Shown in pieces: positions 1 to 12,160 of a DNA stretch of 64,000 nucleotides. The notes below the pieces were generated by a model. The model made no database searches, was not told where the DNA came from, and was given only the letters and a program-made list of their open reading frames with translations. Each line of letters opens with the position of its first letter. Positions within the stretch are counted from its first letter, which is position 1. This DNA comes from Blastococcus sp. Marseille-P5729 (GTDB taxonomy: Bacteria; Actinomycetota; Actinomycetes; Mycobacteriales; Antricoccaceae). The translations under genes and the position numbers were made by a program. The stretch spans positions 751,192 through 815,191 of the forward strand of contig NZ_OMPO01000001.1 of the NCBI RefSeq assembly GCF_900292035.1, given 5' to 3'.

Positions 1-1483
1 CCTTGTCACCGGACTTCAGGGCCTGCTCGATGTTGCGCTGCTTGCCCTCCAGGCCTGCGGCATCCCAGTTGACCTCGCCGGCGTACAGGACCGCGTTGCG
101 GCGCTTGCCGATGTCGACGAAGGCCGCCTCCATGCTGGGCAGCACGTTCTGCACGCGGCCGTAGTAGACCCCGCCCGCGAACGATTGCTCGCTGGCGAGC
201 GTCACGTAGTGCTCGACCAGGACGTCGTCCTCGAGGACGGCGATCTGGGTGCGCTCGCCCTGCTGACGGACGACCATGCGGCGGGTGACCGACTCGCGGC
301 GGGCGAGGAACTCGGCCTCGGTGAGGATCGGTGCGCGTCGACGGCCGGCGTCGCGTCCTTCCTTGCGGCGCTGACGCTTGGCCTCCAGCCGGACCGAGCC
401 GGTGACCCCCTTGACCTTGTCGTTCGAGCTGGGCGAGCCGTTGCCGTTGGAGTCAGAGTCGTCGTCGCCGCCACGTCGGCGACGCCGCCGGCGACGGCGG
501 GAGGTGGACTCCCCCTCCTCATCGGAGTCGTCGTCCTTGCCGGAGTCGGCACCCCGGTCGTCGGTCTTGTCGTCGGCGCCCTTCTTGGGCTGGTCCGGCT
601 GGTCGCCCGAGCCGTTCGCGCCCTTCTTCTCGGCACCGGGCTCGTCATCGGAACCGGTGTCTGCGGCTGTGTCGTCGCCGGACTTCCTACCCCGTCCGCG
701 GCGTCCGCGCCGGCGGCGACGTGAGCCGGACTCGCCCTCGTCGTCCGAATCGTCGCCGTCGGTGTCGGTCTCCGGGTCGTCCGGGGAGGGCTCCTCCTCG
801 CCGGCCTGCTCACGACGGGCCGGGGCCGCCGGCACGGTCACATCCTCCGGCGCCACGAACACCGCGAAGGGGTTGAAGGCCGCCGGGGCGGCCAGCTCGA
901 TCTCGGCACCGGTGGAGTCGACGTGCGACAGAGCGGGCGCCAGCGACGGGAGCGAGCCCTGCTCGCCCTTGGGCGCCTGGGTGGAGTCGCCCGGCACCTG
1001 CTCGGCCGCCTGCTCGGCGGGCAGCTCCTCGGCGGGCGGGTCCTCGGACGACGCCAGGCCCGCCGGTGGCTGGCCCGTCGGCGGCTGGTCTGCCCGGGTC
1101 TGCTCGAACGCAGCGTGCTCGGCGTCCTCGACGACCGGCGCCAGGGCGCCGGGCACGTCCTCGGTCGCGGACTGGTCGGGCGAGACCTCGGGCACTGTCG
1201 TGGCCGGCACTGCCGTCTCGGGCTTGCCGGCCCGGCGGCGGGCAGCCCGCTTCCTCGGCTTCTCGGCCGGCTCCTCCGCGGCATCAACGGGCGGCGAGGA
1301 CGGCGTAGCCGGCGCCTCGATGCTCACCGGATCGACGCTCACCGGCTGCGGCTCGCGCAGCGACGTGGCCGGTGAGCTGCTGCGGCGCCGGGTGCGCTTC
1401 GCGGGTGCCGGAGCCTCAGGTGCGGGCTGCTCGTGCTGGGCGTTGGGTTCAGCGGCTGTGCCGTCGGTCTCGTCTTCGCGCAT
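1..1483 (-). CDS. rne: Rne/Rng family ribonuclease (RNase E/G), N-terminal part
   Basis: The gene runs off the left edge, so only the first ~494 residues are visible. RNase E/G is an endoribonuclease for rRNA processing and mRNA decay. From the ATG at 1483 there is a long disordered N-terminal region, as in other actinobacterial RNase E, with Ala/Pro/Glu-rich stretches and two Arg-rich patches (RRRRGRRGRGRK and a run of ten Arg) separated by Asp/Glu/Ser segments. The conserved start of the S1 RNA-binding domain follows (MVVRQQGERTQIAVLEDD, then VLPSMEAAFVDIGKRRNAVL). The catalytic DNase-I-like domain and Zn-link lie outside the window. Low complexity makes many spurious open frames on the other strand here. 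The identity is certain from the S1 region; the start is the only good ATG. Confidence 0.93.
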   Translation of the reverse strand, partial: MREDETDGTAAEPNAQHEQPAPEAPAPAKRTRRRSSSPATSLREPQPVSVDPVSIEAPATPSSPPVDAAEEPAEKPRKRAARRRAGKPETAVPATTVPEVSPDQSATEDVPGALAPVVEDAEHAAFEQTRADQPPTGQPPAGLASSEDPPAEELPAEQAAEQVPGDSTQAPKGEQGSLPSLAPALSHVDSTGAEIELAAPAAFNPFAVFVAPEDVTVPAAPARREQAGEEEPSPDDPETDTDGDDSDDEGESGSRRRRRGRRGRGRKSGDDTAADTGSDDEPGAEKKGANGSGDQPDQPKKGADDKTDDRGADSGKDDDSDEEGESTSRRRRRRRRRGGDDDSDSNGNGSPSSNDKVKGVTGSVRLEAKRQRRKEGRDAGRRRAPILTEAEFLARRESVTRRMVVRQQGERTQIAVLEDDVLVEHYVTLASEQSFAGGVYYGRVQNVLPSMEAAFVDIGKRRNAVLYAGEVNWDAAGLEGKQRNIEQALKSGDK

Positions 1484-1515
1484 GCGGGCGAAACTCCTCA
1501 CGGCCCGCGCGTGCT

Positions 1516-1590
1516 GCGCCTGCAGTGCAGGCGCCGGCATGCCCGGGCATGTCATGCGGTCTGGACCTCTGGCCGTCCAGGTCAGACCGC
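1516..1590 (-). promoter_or_regulatory. Stacked hairpins in the rne leader / intergenic region
   Basis: Three inverted repeats lie just upstream of rne. One has perfect 9-bp arms with a 1-nt centre (1516-1524/1526-1534), one is a perfect 14-bp palindrome (1538-1551), and one is a longer imperfect stem (1556-1562 with 1584-1590, extended by GACCT/AGGTC). They could terminate the upstream transcript (the gene ending at 1649) or form a structured rne 5' UTR. RNase E autoregulates through its leader in E. coli; that function here is inference. Confidence 0.5.
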
Positions 1591-1648
1591 GAAAGTCTGG
1601 TAGGGCGTCGCCGTGGCACAGACCGGCGTCCGGTAGGACGCGCAGTTG

Positions 1649-2419
1649 CTAGCTCGCCGGCGACGAGGCGATGGCGGGGCTGTCGACCGCGAGTGGGTCC
1701 AGCAGCCGGCCGGTGTCGTCGAGGGATCCTTGCGCCAGCCTTAGCGCCTGCGGCAGCTGCGGTGGCACGAGTCCTGCGACGTCACGCAACGCGGCGTACA
1801 CGTCATCTGGCCGTACGACGGGAATCGACTGTCGCACGATTGCGGTCATTATGGCACACCCTGGCGCGCCGCCGACCTCGGCATGAGCGAACGCACTACC
1901 CACATCGACCTGCTTACGGCCGTTCTGGGTCAGGCGCTCCACCACCGCCGACTCGCCGGTCACCAGCATCTCGGCGGCCTCGCGCAGCAGGCTCTGGTCC
2001 ATACCCGGGAAGGTGAACCTCCACCGAGAGGCATCCACGCGGTCCGCCAAGGACTTGGCGCTCGCGGGGACAACCTCGACGATGTCGAGGTCAGGCGGCA
2101 GCGCGGCGTCCAGGCGTGAGCTGACGTCGGTGGGATCCAGCTCCGCGGCGAGCCCGATCTCGAGGTACTCCGCCTCGCTGGCCACCCCCGTCGGAGCGGC
2201 ACCTACCCACGAGATCTTCGGGTGCGGCGTGAAGCCGGCCGAGAACGCGATCGGGAGCCCGGCCCGGCGTACCGCCCGCTCGAACACGCGGGTGTAGTCG
2301 CGGTGCGACATGAACCGCAGCCGGCCGGTCTTGGTGTAGCGGATCCACAGCCGCTGCACCACCGGAGGCGGTGGCGGCCCCTCGGGAGCGCGTTGCTTGC
2401 GCTTGCGCGGCCCGCTCAC
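1649..2419 (-). CDS. TIGR03936 / DUF2344 radical-SAM-associated protein
   Basis: A 256-residue protein of the DUF2344 family, which is encoded next to, or fused to, the TIGR03960 radical SAM protein; its molecular role is not established. The diagnostic N-terminal block is present (IRYTKTGRLRFMSHRDYTRV, then GLPIAFSAGFTPHPKISW). The start is the GTG at 2419, whose GTGA overlaps the TGA of the upstream radical SAM gene by 4 bp, so the two are translationally coupled. An in-frame start further upstream would only add out-of-frame radical SAM sequence. In many bacteria this pair sits next to rne, as here. Confidence 0.88.
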   Translation of the reverse strand: MSGPRKRKQRAPEGPPPPPVVQRLWIRYTKTGRLRFMSHRDYTRVFERAVRRAGLPIAFSAGFTPHPKISWVGAAPTGVASEAEYLEIGLAAELDPTDVSSRLDAALPPDLDIVEVVPASAKSLADRVDASRWRFTFPGMDQSLLREAAEMLVTGESAVVERLTQNGRKQVDVGSAFAHAEVGGAPGCAIMTAIVRQSIPVVRPDDVYAALRDVAGLVPPQLPQALRLAQGSLDDTGRLLDPLAVDSPAIASSPAS

Positions 2420-4371
2420 TGCCTCGCTCCGTCCGGCTGGGGCACGCCGGTGTTGACCGGCGTCAGCGGGAGCAGCTTCCTGCCCGTCGGCCCGATCTGG
2501 ATGTCGGTGCCCATGCCTGGGCACACGCCACAGTCGTAGCACGGGATCCAGCGGCAGTCGTCGAGCTCGGTCTCGTCGAGCGCATCGAGCCAGTCGTCCC
2601 ACAGCCACTGCTTGTCCAGACCGGAGTCCAGGTGATCCCACGGGAGGACCTCGTCCTCCCCGCGCTCACGGGTGGTGTACCAGGCGAGGTCGATGCCGTA
2701 CGGCGCGAGCGCCTCGGTGGCGGCGTCCACCCACCGCTCGTGGGAGAAGTGCTCGCTCCAGCCGTCGAAGCGGCCGCCGGACTCCCACACCTTCCGGATG
2801 ACGGCGCCGACGCGGCGATCACCGCGCGAGAGCAGCCCCTCGACCTCCGACGGCTTGCCGTCGTGGTAGCGGAAGCCGATCGAGCGGCCCAGGTCCTTGT
2901 CGCCGGTGATGGCTGCCTTGAGCTTGGCCAGGCGCTCGTCGATGGTCTGGGCGCTGGCCTGCGCGGCCCACTGGAAGGGGGTGTGCGGCTTGGGCACGAA
3001 CCCGCCGATGGAGACCGTGCAGCGGATGTCCTTGCGCCCCGCTGCCTCGCGCCCGGCCCGGATGACCTCCTTGGCCATCTCGGCGATCTCCAGGACGTCC
3101 TCGTCGGTCTCGGTGGGCAGTCCGCACATGAAGTACAGCTTCACCTGCCGCCACCCGTTGGCGTACGCCGTGGTGACGGTGCGGATCAGGTCCTCCTTGC
3201 TGACCATCTTGTTGATGACCTTGCGGATCCGCTCGCTGCCGCCTTCGGGGGCGAAGGTCAGCCCGGAGCGTCGCCCGTTGCGCGACAGCTCGTTGGCCAG
3301 GTCGATGTTGAAGGCATCGACGCGCGTCGACGGCAGCGACAGAGACGTCTTGGAGTCCTCGTAGCGGTCGGCCAGCCCCTTGGTGATGTCGGCGATCTCG
3401 GAGTGATCAGCGCTGGACAGGCTCAGCAGGCCGACCTCCTCGAACCCGGTGGCCTGCAGGCCGCGCTCCACCATCTCACCGATCCCGGTAATCGAGCGCT
3501 CGCGCACCGGTCTGGTGATCATGCCGGCCTGGCAGAACCTGCAGCCGCGCGTGCAGCCGCGAAAGATCTCTACCGACATCCGCTCGTGCACCGACTCGGC
3601 CAGCGGCACCAGCGGCTTCTTGGGATAGGGCCATTGGTCAAGGTCCATCGTCGTCCGCTTGGGCACGACCGCCGGGACGCCGTCGCGGTTGGGCCGCACC
3701 TCGGCGATCTGGTGGTTGGCGCCGTACTCGACGTCGTACAGGCTGGGCACGTAGACACCCGGAACCTGGGCCAGTCGCAGCAGCAGCTCGGCCCGCTCGC
3801 GCGAGCCCTCGGCCTTCCACTGCTTGATGACGTCGGTGATCTCGCCGACCACCTGTTCGCCGTCACCCAGGGCGGCGGCGTCGATGAACTCGGCGATCGG
3901 CTCGGGGTTGAAGGCGGCGTGCCCTCCGGCGAGCACGATCGGGTGATCGGCCGTGCGGTCGGCGGCGGCGATCGGGATTTGCGCGAGGTCGAGGGCCTCC
4001 AGCAGGTTCGTGTAGCCCAGCTCGGTGGCGAACGAGACCCCGAGGACGTCGAAGTCGCGCACCGGATGGTGCCCGTCGACGGTGAACTGCGGGAGCTCGT
4101 GCTTGCGCATGAGCTCGGCGAGATCGGGCCACACGGCGTAGGTGCGCTCGGCGAGGGTGTCCTGGCGCTCGTTGAGCACCTCGTAGAGGATCATCAGCCC
4201 CTGGTTCGGGACGCCGACCTCGTACGCGTCGGGATACATCAACGCCCAGTGAACGTCGACGGAGTCCCACTCCTTCACGGTGGAGTTCAGCTCGCCTCCG
4301 ACGTACTGGATCGGCTTTTGCACCTGGGCCAGTAACGGCTCCAGGTCGGAGAAGACAGAGTGTGAGGTCAT
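2416..4371 (-). CDS. TIGR03960 family B12-binding-domain/radical SAM protein
   Basis: A 651-residue protein with an N-terminal B12-binding-like domain (MYPDAYEVGVPNQGL; DVLGVSFATELGYTN) and a central radical SAM domain whose cluster motif is GCTRGCRFCQAG (Cx3Cx2C for the 4Fe-4S cluster). The C-terminal tail has extra cysteines (CRWIPCYDCGVCPGMG) that could bind a second metal or cluster. The substrate is unknown. The ATG at 4371 is chosen because homology starts immediately after it (SVFSDLEPLLAQVQKPIQY). It is the first gene of a two-gene operon with the DUF2344 partner and diverges from the enoyl-CoA hydratase gene across about 58 bp. Confidence 0.9.
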   Translation of the reverse strand: MTSHSVFSDLEPLLAQVQKPIQYVGGELNSTVKEWDSVDVHWALMYPDAYEVGVPNQGLMILYEVLNERQDTLAERTYAVWPDLAELMRKHELPQFTVDGHHPVRDFDVLGVSFATELGYTNLLEALDLAQIPIAAADRTADHPIVLAGGHAAFNPEPIAEFIDAAALGDGEQVVGEITDVIKQWKAEGSRERAELLLRLAQVPGVYVPSLYDVEYGANHQIAEVRPNRDGVPAVVPKRTTMDLDQWPYPKKPLVPLAESVHERMSVEIFRGCTRGCRFCQAGMITRPVRERSITGIGEMVERGLQATGFEEVGLLSLSSADHSEIADITKGLADRYEDSKTSLSLPSTRVDAFNIDLANELSRNGRRSGLTFAPEGGSERIRKVINKMVSKEDLIRTVTTAYANGWRQVKLYFMCGLPTETDEDVLEIAEMAKEVIRAGREAAGRKDIRCTVSIGGFVPKPHTPFQWAAQASAQTIDERLAKLKAAITGDKDLGRSIGFRYHDGKPSEVEGLLSRGDRRVGAVIRKVWESGGRFDGWSEHFSHERWVDAATEALAPYGIDLAWYTTRERGEDEVLPWDHLDSGLDKQWLWDDWLDALDETELDDCRWIPCYDCGVCPGMGTDIQIGPTGRKLLPLTPVNTGVPQPDGARQ

Positions 4372-4429
4372 AACCCGTCCAGGGTAGCCCGATAGCCTCG
4401 AGGACAACCGATGTTCAAGGAGGCATCCC

Positions 4430-5200
4430 GTGGGCGAGCAACCGGTACTGCTGGAGGTGCGCGACCGGGTCGCGACCATCACGATGAACCGTCCCGAGGC
4501 CCGCAATGCGCTCAGCCGCGAGCTGCTGGAGCTACTACCGCGGCTCATGCAGCAGGCCGAGGACGACGACGCCGTCGACGTGCTGGTGCTGACCGGGACC
4601 GACCCCGCCTTCACAGCCGGACTGGACCTCAAGCAGGTCAGCGAGGGCGTGCTGATCGACACCGACAGCGAGGCCGGCGTCCGCAAGCCGTTCCCCGAGC
4701 TGACCAAGCCGCTGATCGGCGCGGTCAACGGCGTCGCGGTGACCGGGGGCTTCGAGCTGGCGCTGTGCTGCGACCTGCTCATCGCCTCCGAGAACGCGCG
4801 GTTCGCCGACACCCACGCCCGCGTCGGCGTCCAACCCGGATGGGGGTTGACGGTGCTGCTGCCGCAGGCCATCGGGGTACGCCGGGCCCGCGAGCTGAGC
4901 CTCTCGGGCCGCTTCCTCGACGCGGCCACGGCGTACGACTGGGGACTGGTCAACCGGGTGGTCCCCCACGCCGAGCTGATGCCGACCACGTACGCGCTCG
5001 CGGCGTCCATCGTCGACAACGACCAGGCCGGCGTACGCCGCATCCTGCGCACCTATGCGGAGAACACCGCCGAGCAGGCGGCCTGGGAGAATGAGGCCGC
5101 GGCCGGCTGGCAGTGGAAGCACGACCAGTTCTCCCCGGAGAAGGTCGCCGAGCGCCGGGCGGGCATCCAGGCCAGGGGCCGCGCCCAGACGTCCGGCTGA
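4430..5200 (+). CDS. Enoyl-CoA hydratase/isomerase family protein (crotonase fold)
   Basis: A 256-residue crotonase-superfamily protein, likely cytoplasmic and acting on acyl-CoA thioesters. Evidence: RVATITMNRPEARNALS near the N-terminus, the oxyanion-hole segment FTAGLDLKQV, PLIGAVNGVAVTGGFELALC with the second backbone-NH contributor, and VQPGWGLTVLLPQAIG. The start is the GTG at 4430, placed by a strong AAGGAGG at 4417-4423. At the second catalytic Glu position of true hydratases the motif reads HARVGVQPGWG rather than a clear ExxxG, so the exact reaction is unresolved. It is monocistronic. Confidence 0.88.
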   Translation: MGEQPVLLEVRDRVATITMNRPEARNALSRELLELLPRLMQQAEDDDAVDVLVLTGTDPAFTAGLDLKQVSEGVLIDTDSEAGVRKPFPELTKPLIGAVNGVAVTGGFELALCCDLLIASENARFADTHARVGVQPGWGLTVLLPQAIGVRRARELSLSGRFLDAATAYDWGLVNRVVPHAELMPTTYALAASIVDNDQAGVRRILRTYAENTAEQAAWENEAAAGWQWKHDQFSPEKVAERRAGIQARGRAQTSG

Positions 5201-5296
5201 GCGCAGCAGGCCCGCAGAATTCAACGCGGCGATGAAAAGGCGTGATCCCCCGCCGTTAGGGTGCTGTGGGCACGCGAGCGCGAGGAGACGGCACGG

Positions 5297-7021
5297 ATGA
5301 CGAACCCGACAGGGCCGACGGGACCCACCGGACCAACAGGACCGACCGGACCAGGGCATCAGGGTCCTGACGGGCCCGGGTCGGACCAGTCGTGGCCCCA
5401 GCCCGCCGGTCACCAGGGGTGGCCTCCGGTCCCGCCCAGCAACGATCAGACGTGGCCTGCTGGACCGAGCACCGGGAGCCATCAGACGTGGGGCGGGCCG
5501 CCTACCGGCGGGTTTGCCGGCCCGCCGACCTCCGCCCCCGCTGGCCCGCCGACCGGGCCGACCACCGGTGCGTACGGCACGGCCCCGCAGCCGGACTACG
5601 ACCAGCGTCCGTACGCCGGTCAGCCGTGGGCCCAACCGAGCGGTGCGCAGCCCGCGCAGCCGAAGAAGGGATCCGGGGCGTGGAAGTGGCTGGTGCCGCT
5701 CGCTGCCCTCGTCGTGGCGGCGCTCGTCATCACCTTCCTGGTGGTCGGCGGCGACCCAGGCGTCAAGGACGGCGACCGCGCGATCACGAACGCCAAGGAG
5801 TTCGCCGAGTCGCAGACCCAGGCCTGGGAGGAAGGACTGCCCGAGAAGGGCCTTGCGAAGGCAGACGGCGCCCAGTGCTTCTATCTCGCCGACGAGGCCT
5901 CGGAGGAGGTCACCAAGCAGCTCGCCTGCGGTCCGGTACGTCGTCCGCTGACCAGTGACAAGCAGGTCTGGGACACCTATGCCTACACGGTGACGCCCGG
6001 CTCGAAGGACGACGAGGCGACGGCCGAGGCCCCGGACGAGGAGCCGCAGCGTGCGCAGGAGCTACCGGGCTCGACGATCCTGGTCAACGGCGACGGTGAG
6101 CAGGTCGAGATCGACGGCGCCGGGCTGAAGGAGCCCGACATCCCGACCGCGGACGAGAACACGATATGGAAGGCCGGCAGCTTCTCGGTCGAGGAGGACG
6201 ACAAGGGCGCCGCGCTCCCGACGTCCGGCCAGGCCAACGTCGCCGGGCTCGGCACCCAGTTCGCCCTGGACTCGATCGTCGAGGTCGAGGCGGCGACGAT
6301 CGACGCCTCGATCACCCAACCTGCCGAGGGCCAGAAGCTCTACCTGCTCACCCTCAGCGGCACCACCGCCGCCAACGGCTTCAGCGGCGAGAACACGCTC
6401 AGCCTGAACGTGGGCGACCAGACCGAGGCGATCGACGATCCCAGCAAGGCGCCGGTGTCGCTGCTGGTGTCCGCCCCGGACGGCGGACCGCTGAACCTGG
6501 TGGTGGACAGCGAGGGCAAGAACCAGACCCTGAACCTGATCACCGGCGAGCGGACCGGCGACCCGGGCACCGAGTGGCTCTACACGGATGGTCAGCCCAA
6601 GACACACGATCCGGGCGTCTCGTTCACCCTGCCCCGCGCGTCCCAGTCCAACGGCGTGTACTTCGACCTGACGATCAAGGTCGACAGCGTGAGCGTCTCG
6701 GGCTACCGCAACGGGGAGGGCTGGGCCGCCGACGGGCAGCAGTTCATCGAGATGGCCATCTCGTCGTCCGGAGTCACGAACTCGACGACGACCGTCTACT
6801 ACGAGCTGGACTGCGCGTCGTCCACCATCAACGAGGGCACCGTGAGCTGTCAGGCGGGCGCTCTGGGTACCGCGACCATCATGGGGACGGCGGCCGCGGG
6901 CGGCCAGGTGACGCTGAACTTCGCCGGCCAGCTGCTCACCTCGGACCAGCAGTACACCGTCAGCAACGGCTATCCAGTGCCGTTCCAGACCACATCGGCC
7001 ACCGTCGCGCTGCCCGCGTAG
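5297..7021 (+). CDS. Single-pass membrane protein with Gly-Pro-Thr repeats
   Basis: A 574-residue protein with no family I recognise. The cytoplasmic N-terminus starts with a collagen-like tract of (Gly-Pro-Thr) units followed by a Gly/Pro/Gln-rich region to about residue 120. One transmembrane segment follows (WLVPLAALVVAALVITFLVV), then a ~420-residue acidic, Thr/Ser/Asp-rich domain predicted outside the cell. Two spaced cysteines near the C-terminus (ELDCASS, VSCQAG) could form a disulfide. The ATG at 5297 is chosen over one 36 bp upstream because GAGGAG lies at 5282-5287 and the repeat follows at once. A Pro-rich tail plus TM plus extracellular domain is common in actinobacterial envelope proteins. 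Function unknown. Confidence 0.8.
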   Translation: MTNPTGPTGPTGPTGPTGPGHQGPDGPGSDQSWPQPAGHQGWPPVPPSNDQTWPAGPSTGSHQTWGGPPTGGFAGPPTSAPAGPPTGPTTGAYGTAPQPDYDQRPYAGQPWAQPSGAQPAQPKKGSGAWKWLVPLAALVVAALVITFLVVGGDPGVKDGDRAITNAKEFAESQTQAWEEGLPEKGLAKADGAQCFYLADEASEEVTKQLACGPVRRPLTSDKQVWDTYAYTVTPGSKDDEATAEAPDEEPQRAQELPGSTILVNGDGEQVEIDGAGLKEPDIPTADENTIWKAGSFSVEEDDKGAALPTSGQANVAGLGTQFALDSIVEVEAATIDASITQPAEGQKLYLLTLSGTTAANGFSGENTLSLNVGDQTEAIDDPSKAPVSLLVSAPDGGPLNLVVDSEGKNQTLNLITGERTGDPGTEWLYTDGQPKTHDPGVSFTLPRASQSNGVYFDLTIKVDSVSVSGYRNGEGWAADGQQFIEMAISSSGVTNSTTTVYYELDCASSTINEGTVSCQAGALGTATIMGTAAAGGQVTLNFAGQLLTSDQQYTVSNGYPVPFQTTSATVALPA

Positions 7022-7054
7022 GACCGACGGACGACGCCCACGGGCCCCACGCGC

Positions 7055-9977
<2,923 letters not shown>

Positions 9978-9989
9978 GCAGCGATTGGC

Positions 9990-10748
9990 CTAGCGGCCGC
10001 CGTTGACGTGCAGCGTCTGACCGGTGACGAAGCCGGATTCGTCGGAGGCGAAGAACGCGACGACGTTGGCGATATCGATCGGCTGGCCCACGCGACCGAG
10101 CGGGGTCGCCGACGCGGCGGCCTTCTTGAAGTCCTCCTTGTCGACGCCGACGCGGGCGGCGGTCGAGTCGGTCATCGGGGTCTCGATGTATCCGGGGGCA
10201 ACAGCGTTGACGTTGATGTTGAACTTGCCGAGCTCGAGTGCCAGCGTCGAGGTGAAGCCGATGATGCCGGCCTTGGCGGCCGAGTAGTTGGCCTGGCCGC
10301 GGTTGCCCAGCGCCGAACGGCTGGAGAGGTTGACGATCTTGCCGTACTTCTGCTCGGTCATGTACTTGGTCGCGACCTTGCAGGTGTTGAAGGCGCCGCG
10401 CAGGTGCACGGCCATGACCATGTCCCAGTCCTCTTCGGTCATCTTGAACAGCAGGTTGTCGCGAATGATGCCGGCGTTGTTGACCAGGATGTGGATGCCG
10501 CCGAGCTCGTCGACGGTCTTCTGCACCGCAGCCTCGACCTGGTCCATCTTCGAGACGTCGCAGCCGATCGCGATGGCCTTGCCGCCGGCGAGGTTGATCG
10601 CCTCGACGGTGCCCGCCAGCGAGTCCTCCTTGAGGTCCACCGCCGCGACGGCCGCGCCGCCCTTGGCGAGCGTGATCGCGATCTCCTTGCCGATGCCCTG
10701 GGCAGCGCCGGTGACGAACGCTACCTTCCCGCTGAAGTCATGAGCCAT
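9990..10748 (-). CDS. SDR family oxidoreductase (FabG-like)
   Basis: A 252-residue classical short-chain dehydrogenase/reductase using NAD(P)(H). Seen: the cofactor motif TGAAQGIG (residues 13-20), NNAG at about 90-93, catalytic Ser142/143, Tyr155 and Lys159 in YSAAKAG, and the C-terminal GQTLHVNGGR. Overall similarity is to 3-oxoacyl-ACP reductase FabG and 3-hydroxyacyl-CoA dehydrogenases. The divergent acyl-CoA dehydrogenase gene next door favours a role in acyl-CoA or fatty-acid metabolism (inference). Substrate and cofactor preference are not certain. Confidence 0.9.
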   Translation of the reverse strand: MAHDFSGKVAFVTGAAQGIGKEIAITLAKGGAAVAAVDLKEDSLAGTVEAINLAGGKAIAIGCDVSKMDQVEAAVQKTVDELGGIHILVNNAGIIRDNLLFKMTEEDWDMVMAVHLRGAFNTCKVATKYMTEQKYGKIVNLSSRSALGNRGQANYSAAKAGIIGFTSTLALELGKFNINVNAVAPGYIETPMTDSTAARVGVDKEDFKKAAASATPLGRVGQPIDIANVVAFFASDESGFVTGQTLHVNGGR

Positions 10749-10956
10749 GGGTGCGCTCCAAAAATCGTGGTGTTAGGTCCATCCCTGAGTACACCACGCC
10801 GGTAGTTCGCACCGCTAACAGGGGTCCTTCGGCGCGCACGCATTGAACACGGCGCTCACGATGGCATGGAGCGCGACGATCGACAGCCCGAACCGACCCC
10901 GAGTCGGTAGCGCTTGGGTCTAGGGTCGGTTGAACAACCGGCGCGAGGAGCACACG

Positions 10957-12141
10957 ATGCACGAAGGAATCGGCCGCTCGGGCGGCACCGACTATCTGCG
11001 GCTGTTCGAGGAGCTCGGCGACGAGGATCGCGCCGTCTGGGAACGCGCCCGCGACTTCGTGGACGACGAGGTGCTCCCGGTCATCAACGGGTACTGGGAG
11101 AAGGCCGAGCTGCCGTGGGAGCTGTTCAAGCGCATGGGCGAGCTCGACATCCTCGGCGGCGGCGTGCGTGGCTACGACGGGCTTGGCCTGTCCCCAGTCG
11201 CCGACGGTCTGGTCGCGATGGAGCTCAACCGCGGCGACGGCAGCGTCGCCACCTTCAACGGCGTCCAGTCCGGCCTGGTGATGCGCACCATCGACATGCT
11301 GGGCTCGGAAGAGCAGAAGCGGTACTGGCTGCCCCAGCTGGCGAAGGTCGAGAAGATCGGCGCGTTCGGCCTGACCGAGCCCGACCACGGCTCGGACTCG
11401 GTCGCCCTGGAGAGCTCCGCGCGTCGGGACGGCGACCACTGGGTGCTCAACGGCCAGAAGAAGTGGATCGGGAACGGGTCGATCTCGGACGTGACGATCA
11501 TCTGGGCGCGCGACGAGGCGGACGGCGAGGTCAAGGGCTTTCTCGTCGACACGACCCTGGACGGCTACGCGGCCGAGCCGATGACCGGCAAGGGCGTGAT
11601 GCGGGCGATCTGGCAGGCGGAGATCACCTTGACGGACGTCCGGGTCTCCGAGGAGGACCGCCTGCCCCACGCGACGTCGTTCGCGCAGACCTCCCGTGTG
11701 CTGGCGAAGACCCGCGGCGGCGTGGCCTGGAGCGCGCTCGGCCACGCGCTCGCGGCCTTCGAGATCGTGCACTCCTACGTCCAGAAGCGTCAGCAGTTCG
11801 GCCAGAAGCTCGCCGAGTTCCAGGTCATCCAGCACAAGCTCGCCAACCTGCTGTCCGACCTGACTGCGATGCAGCTCTACTGCTGGCGGCTTGGGCAGCT
11901 CAGCTCGGACGACGAGCTCGAGGAGACGATGGCGTCGCTGGCGAAGATGCACAACACGACGAAGGCGCGCGAGATCATCGCGACGGCGCGCGACATGATG
12001 GGCGGCAACGGGATCCTGCTGGACTACCACGTCATCCGGCACATGTCGGACATCGAGGCGATCCACACCTACGAGGGAACCGAGACCATCCAGGCGCTGC
12101 TGGTGAGCCGCGACCTGACCGGCGAGTCGGCCTTCACGTAG
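10957..12141 (+). CDS. Acyl-CoA dehydrogenase (glutaryl-CoA dehydrogenase-like)
   Basis: A 394-residue FAD-dependent acyl-CoA dehydrogenase. Seen: GAFGLTEPDHGSD (FAD/substrate loop), WVLNGQKKWIGNGS, the C-terminal helices with KRQQFGQKLAEFQVIQHKLA, the MMGGNGI motif, and HTYEGTETIQALL, whose Glu is at the catalytic-base position of glutaryl-CoA dehydrogenase-type enzymes. The decarboxylating Arg signature cannot be verified by eye, so glutaryl-CoA is only a possible substrate. The ATG at 10957 is preceded by GCGAGGAG at 10943-10950; an ATG 27 bp upstream has no such site. The gene diverges from the SDR gene across ~208 bp. Confidence 0.9.
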   Translation: MHEGIGRSGGTDYLRLFEELGDEDRAVWERARDFVDDEVLPVINGYWEKAELPWELFKRMGELDILGGGVRGYDGLGLSPVADGLVAMELNRGDGSVATFNGVQSGLVMRTIDMLGSEEQKRYWLPQLAKVEKIGAFGLTEPDHGSDSVALESSARRDGDHWVLNGQKKWIGNGSISDVTIIWARDEADGEVKGFLVDTTLDGYAAEPMTGKGVMRAIWQAEITLTDVRVSEEDRLPHATSFAQTSRVLAKTRGGVAWSALGHALAAFEIVHSYVQKRQQFGQKLAEFQVIQHKLANLLSDLTAMQLYCWRLGQLSSDDELEETMASLAKMHNTTKAREIIATARDMMGGNGILLDYHVIRHMSDIEAIHTYEGTETIQALLVSRDLTGESAFT

Positions 12142-12160
12142 GACATAGGAAGTCTGCGGG

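Noticed and set aside
2371-4335. Long plus-strand open frame of 654 codons
   Set aside because: It is antisense to the radical SAM gene; high GC creates long shadow frames, and the translation lacks any domain.
5306-5350. Short tandem repeat resembling a CRISPR or minisatellite
   Set aside because: It is the in-frame Gly-Pro-Thr codon repeat of the gene at 5297; there are no spacers and no cas genes.
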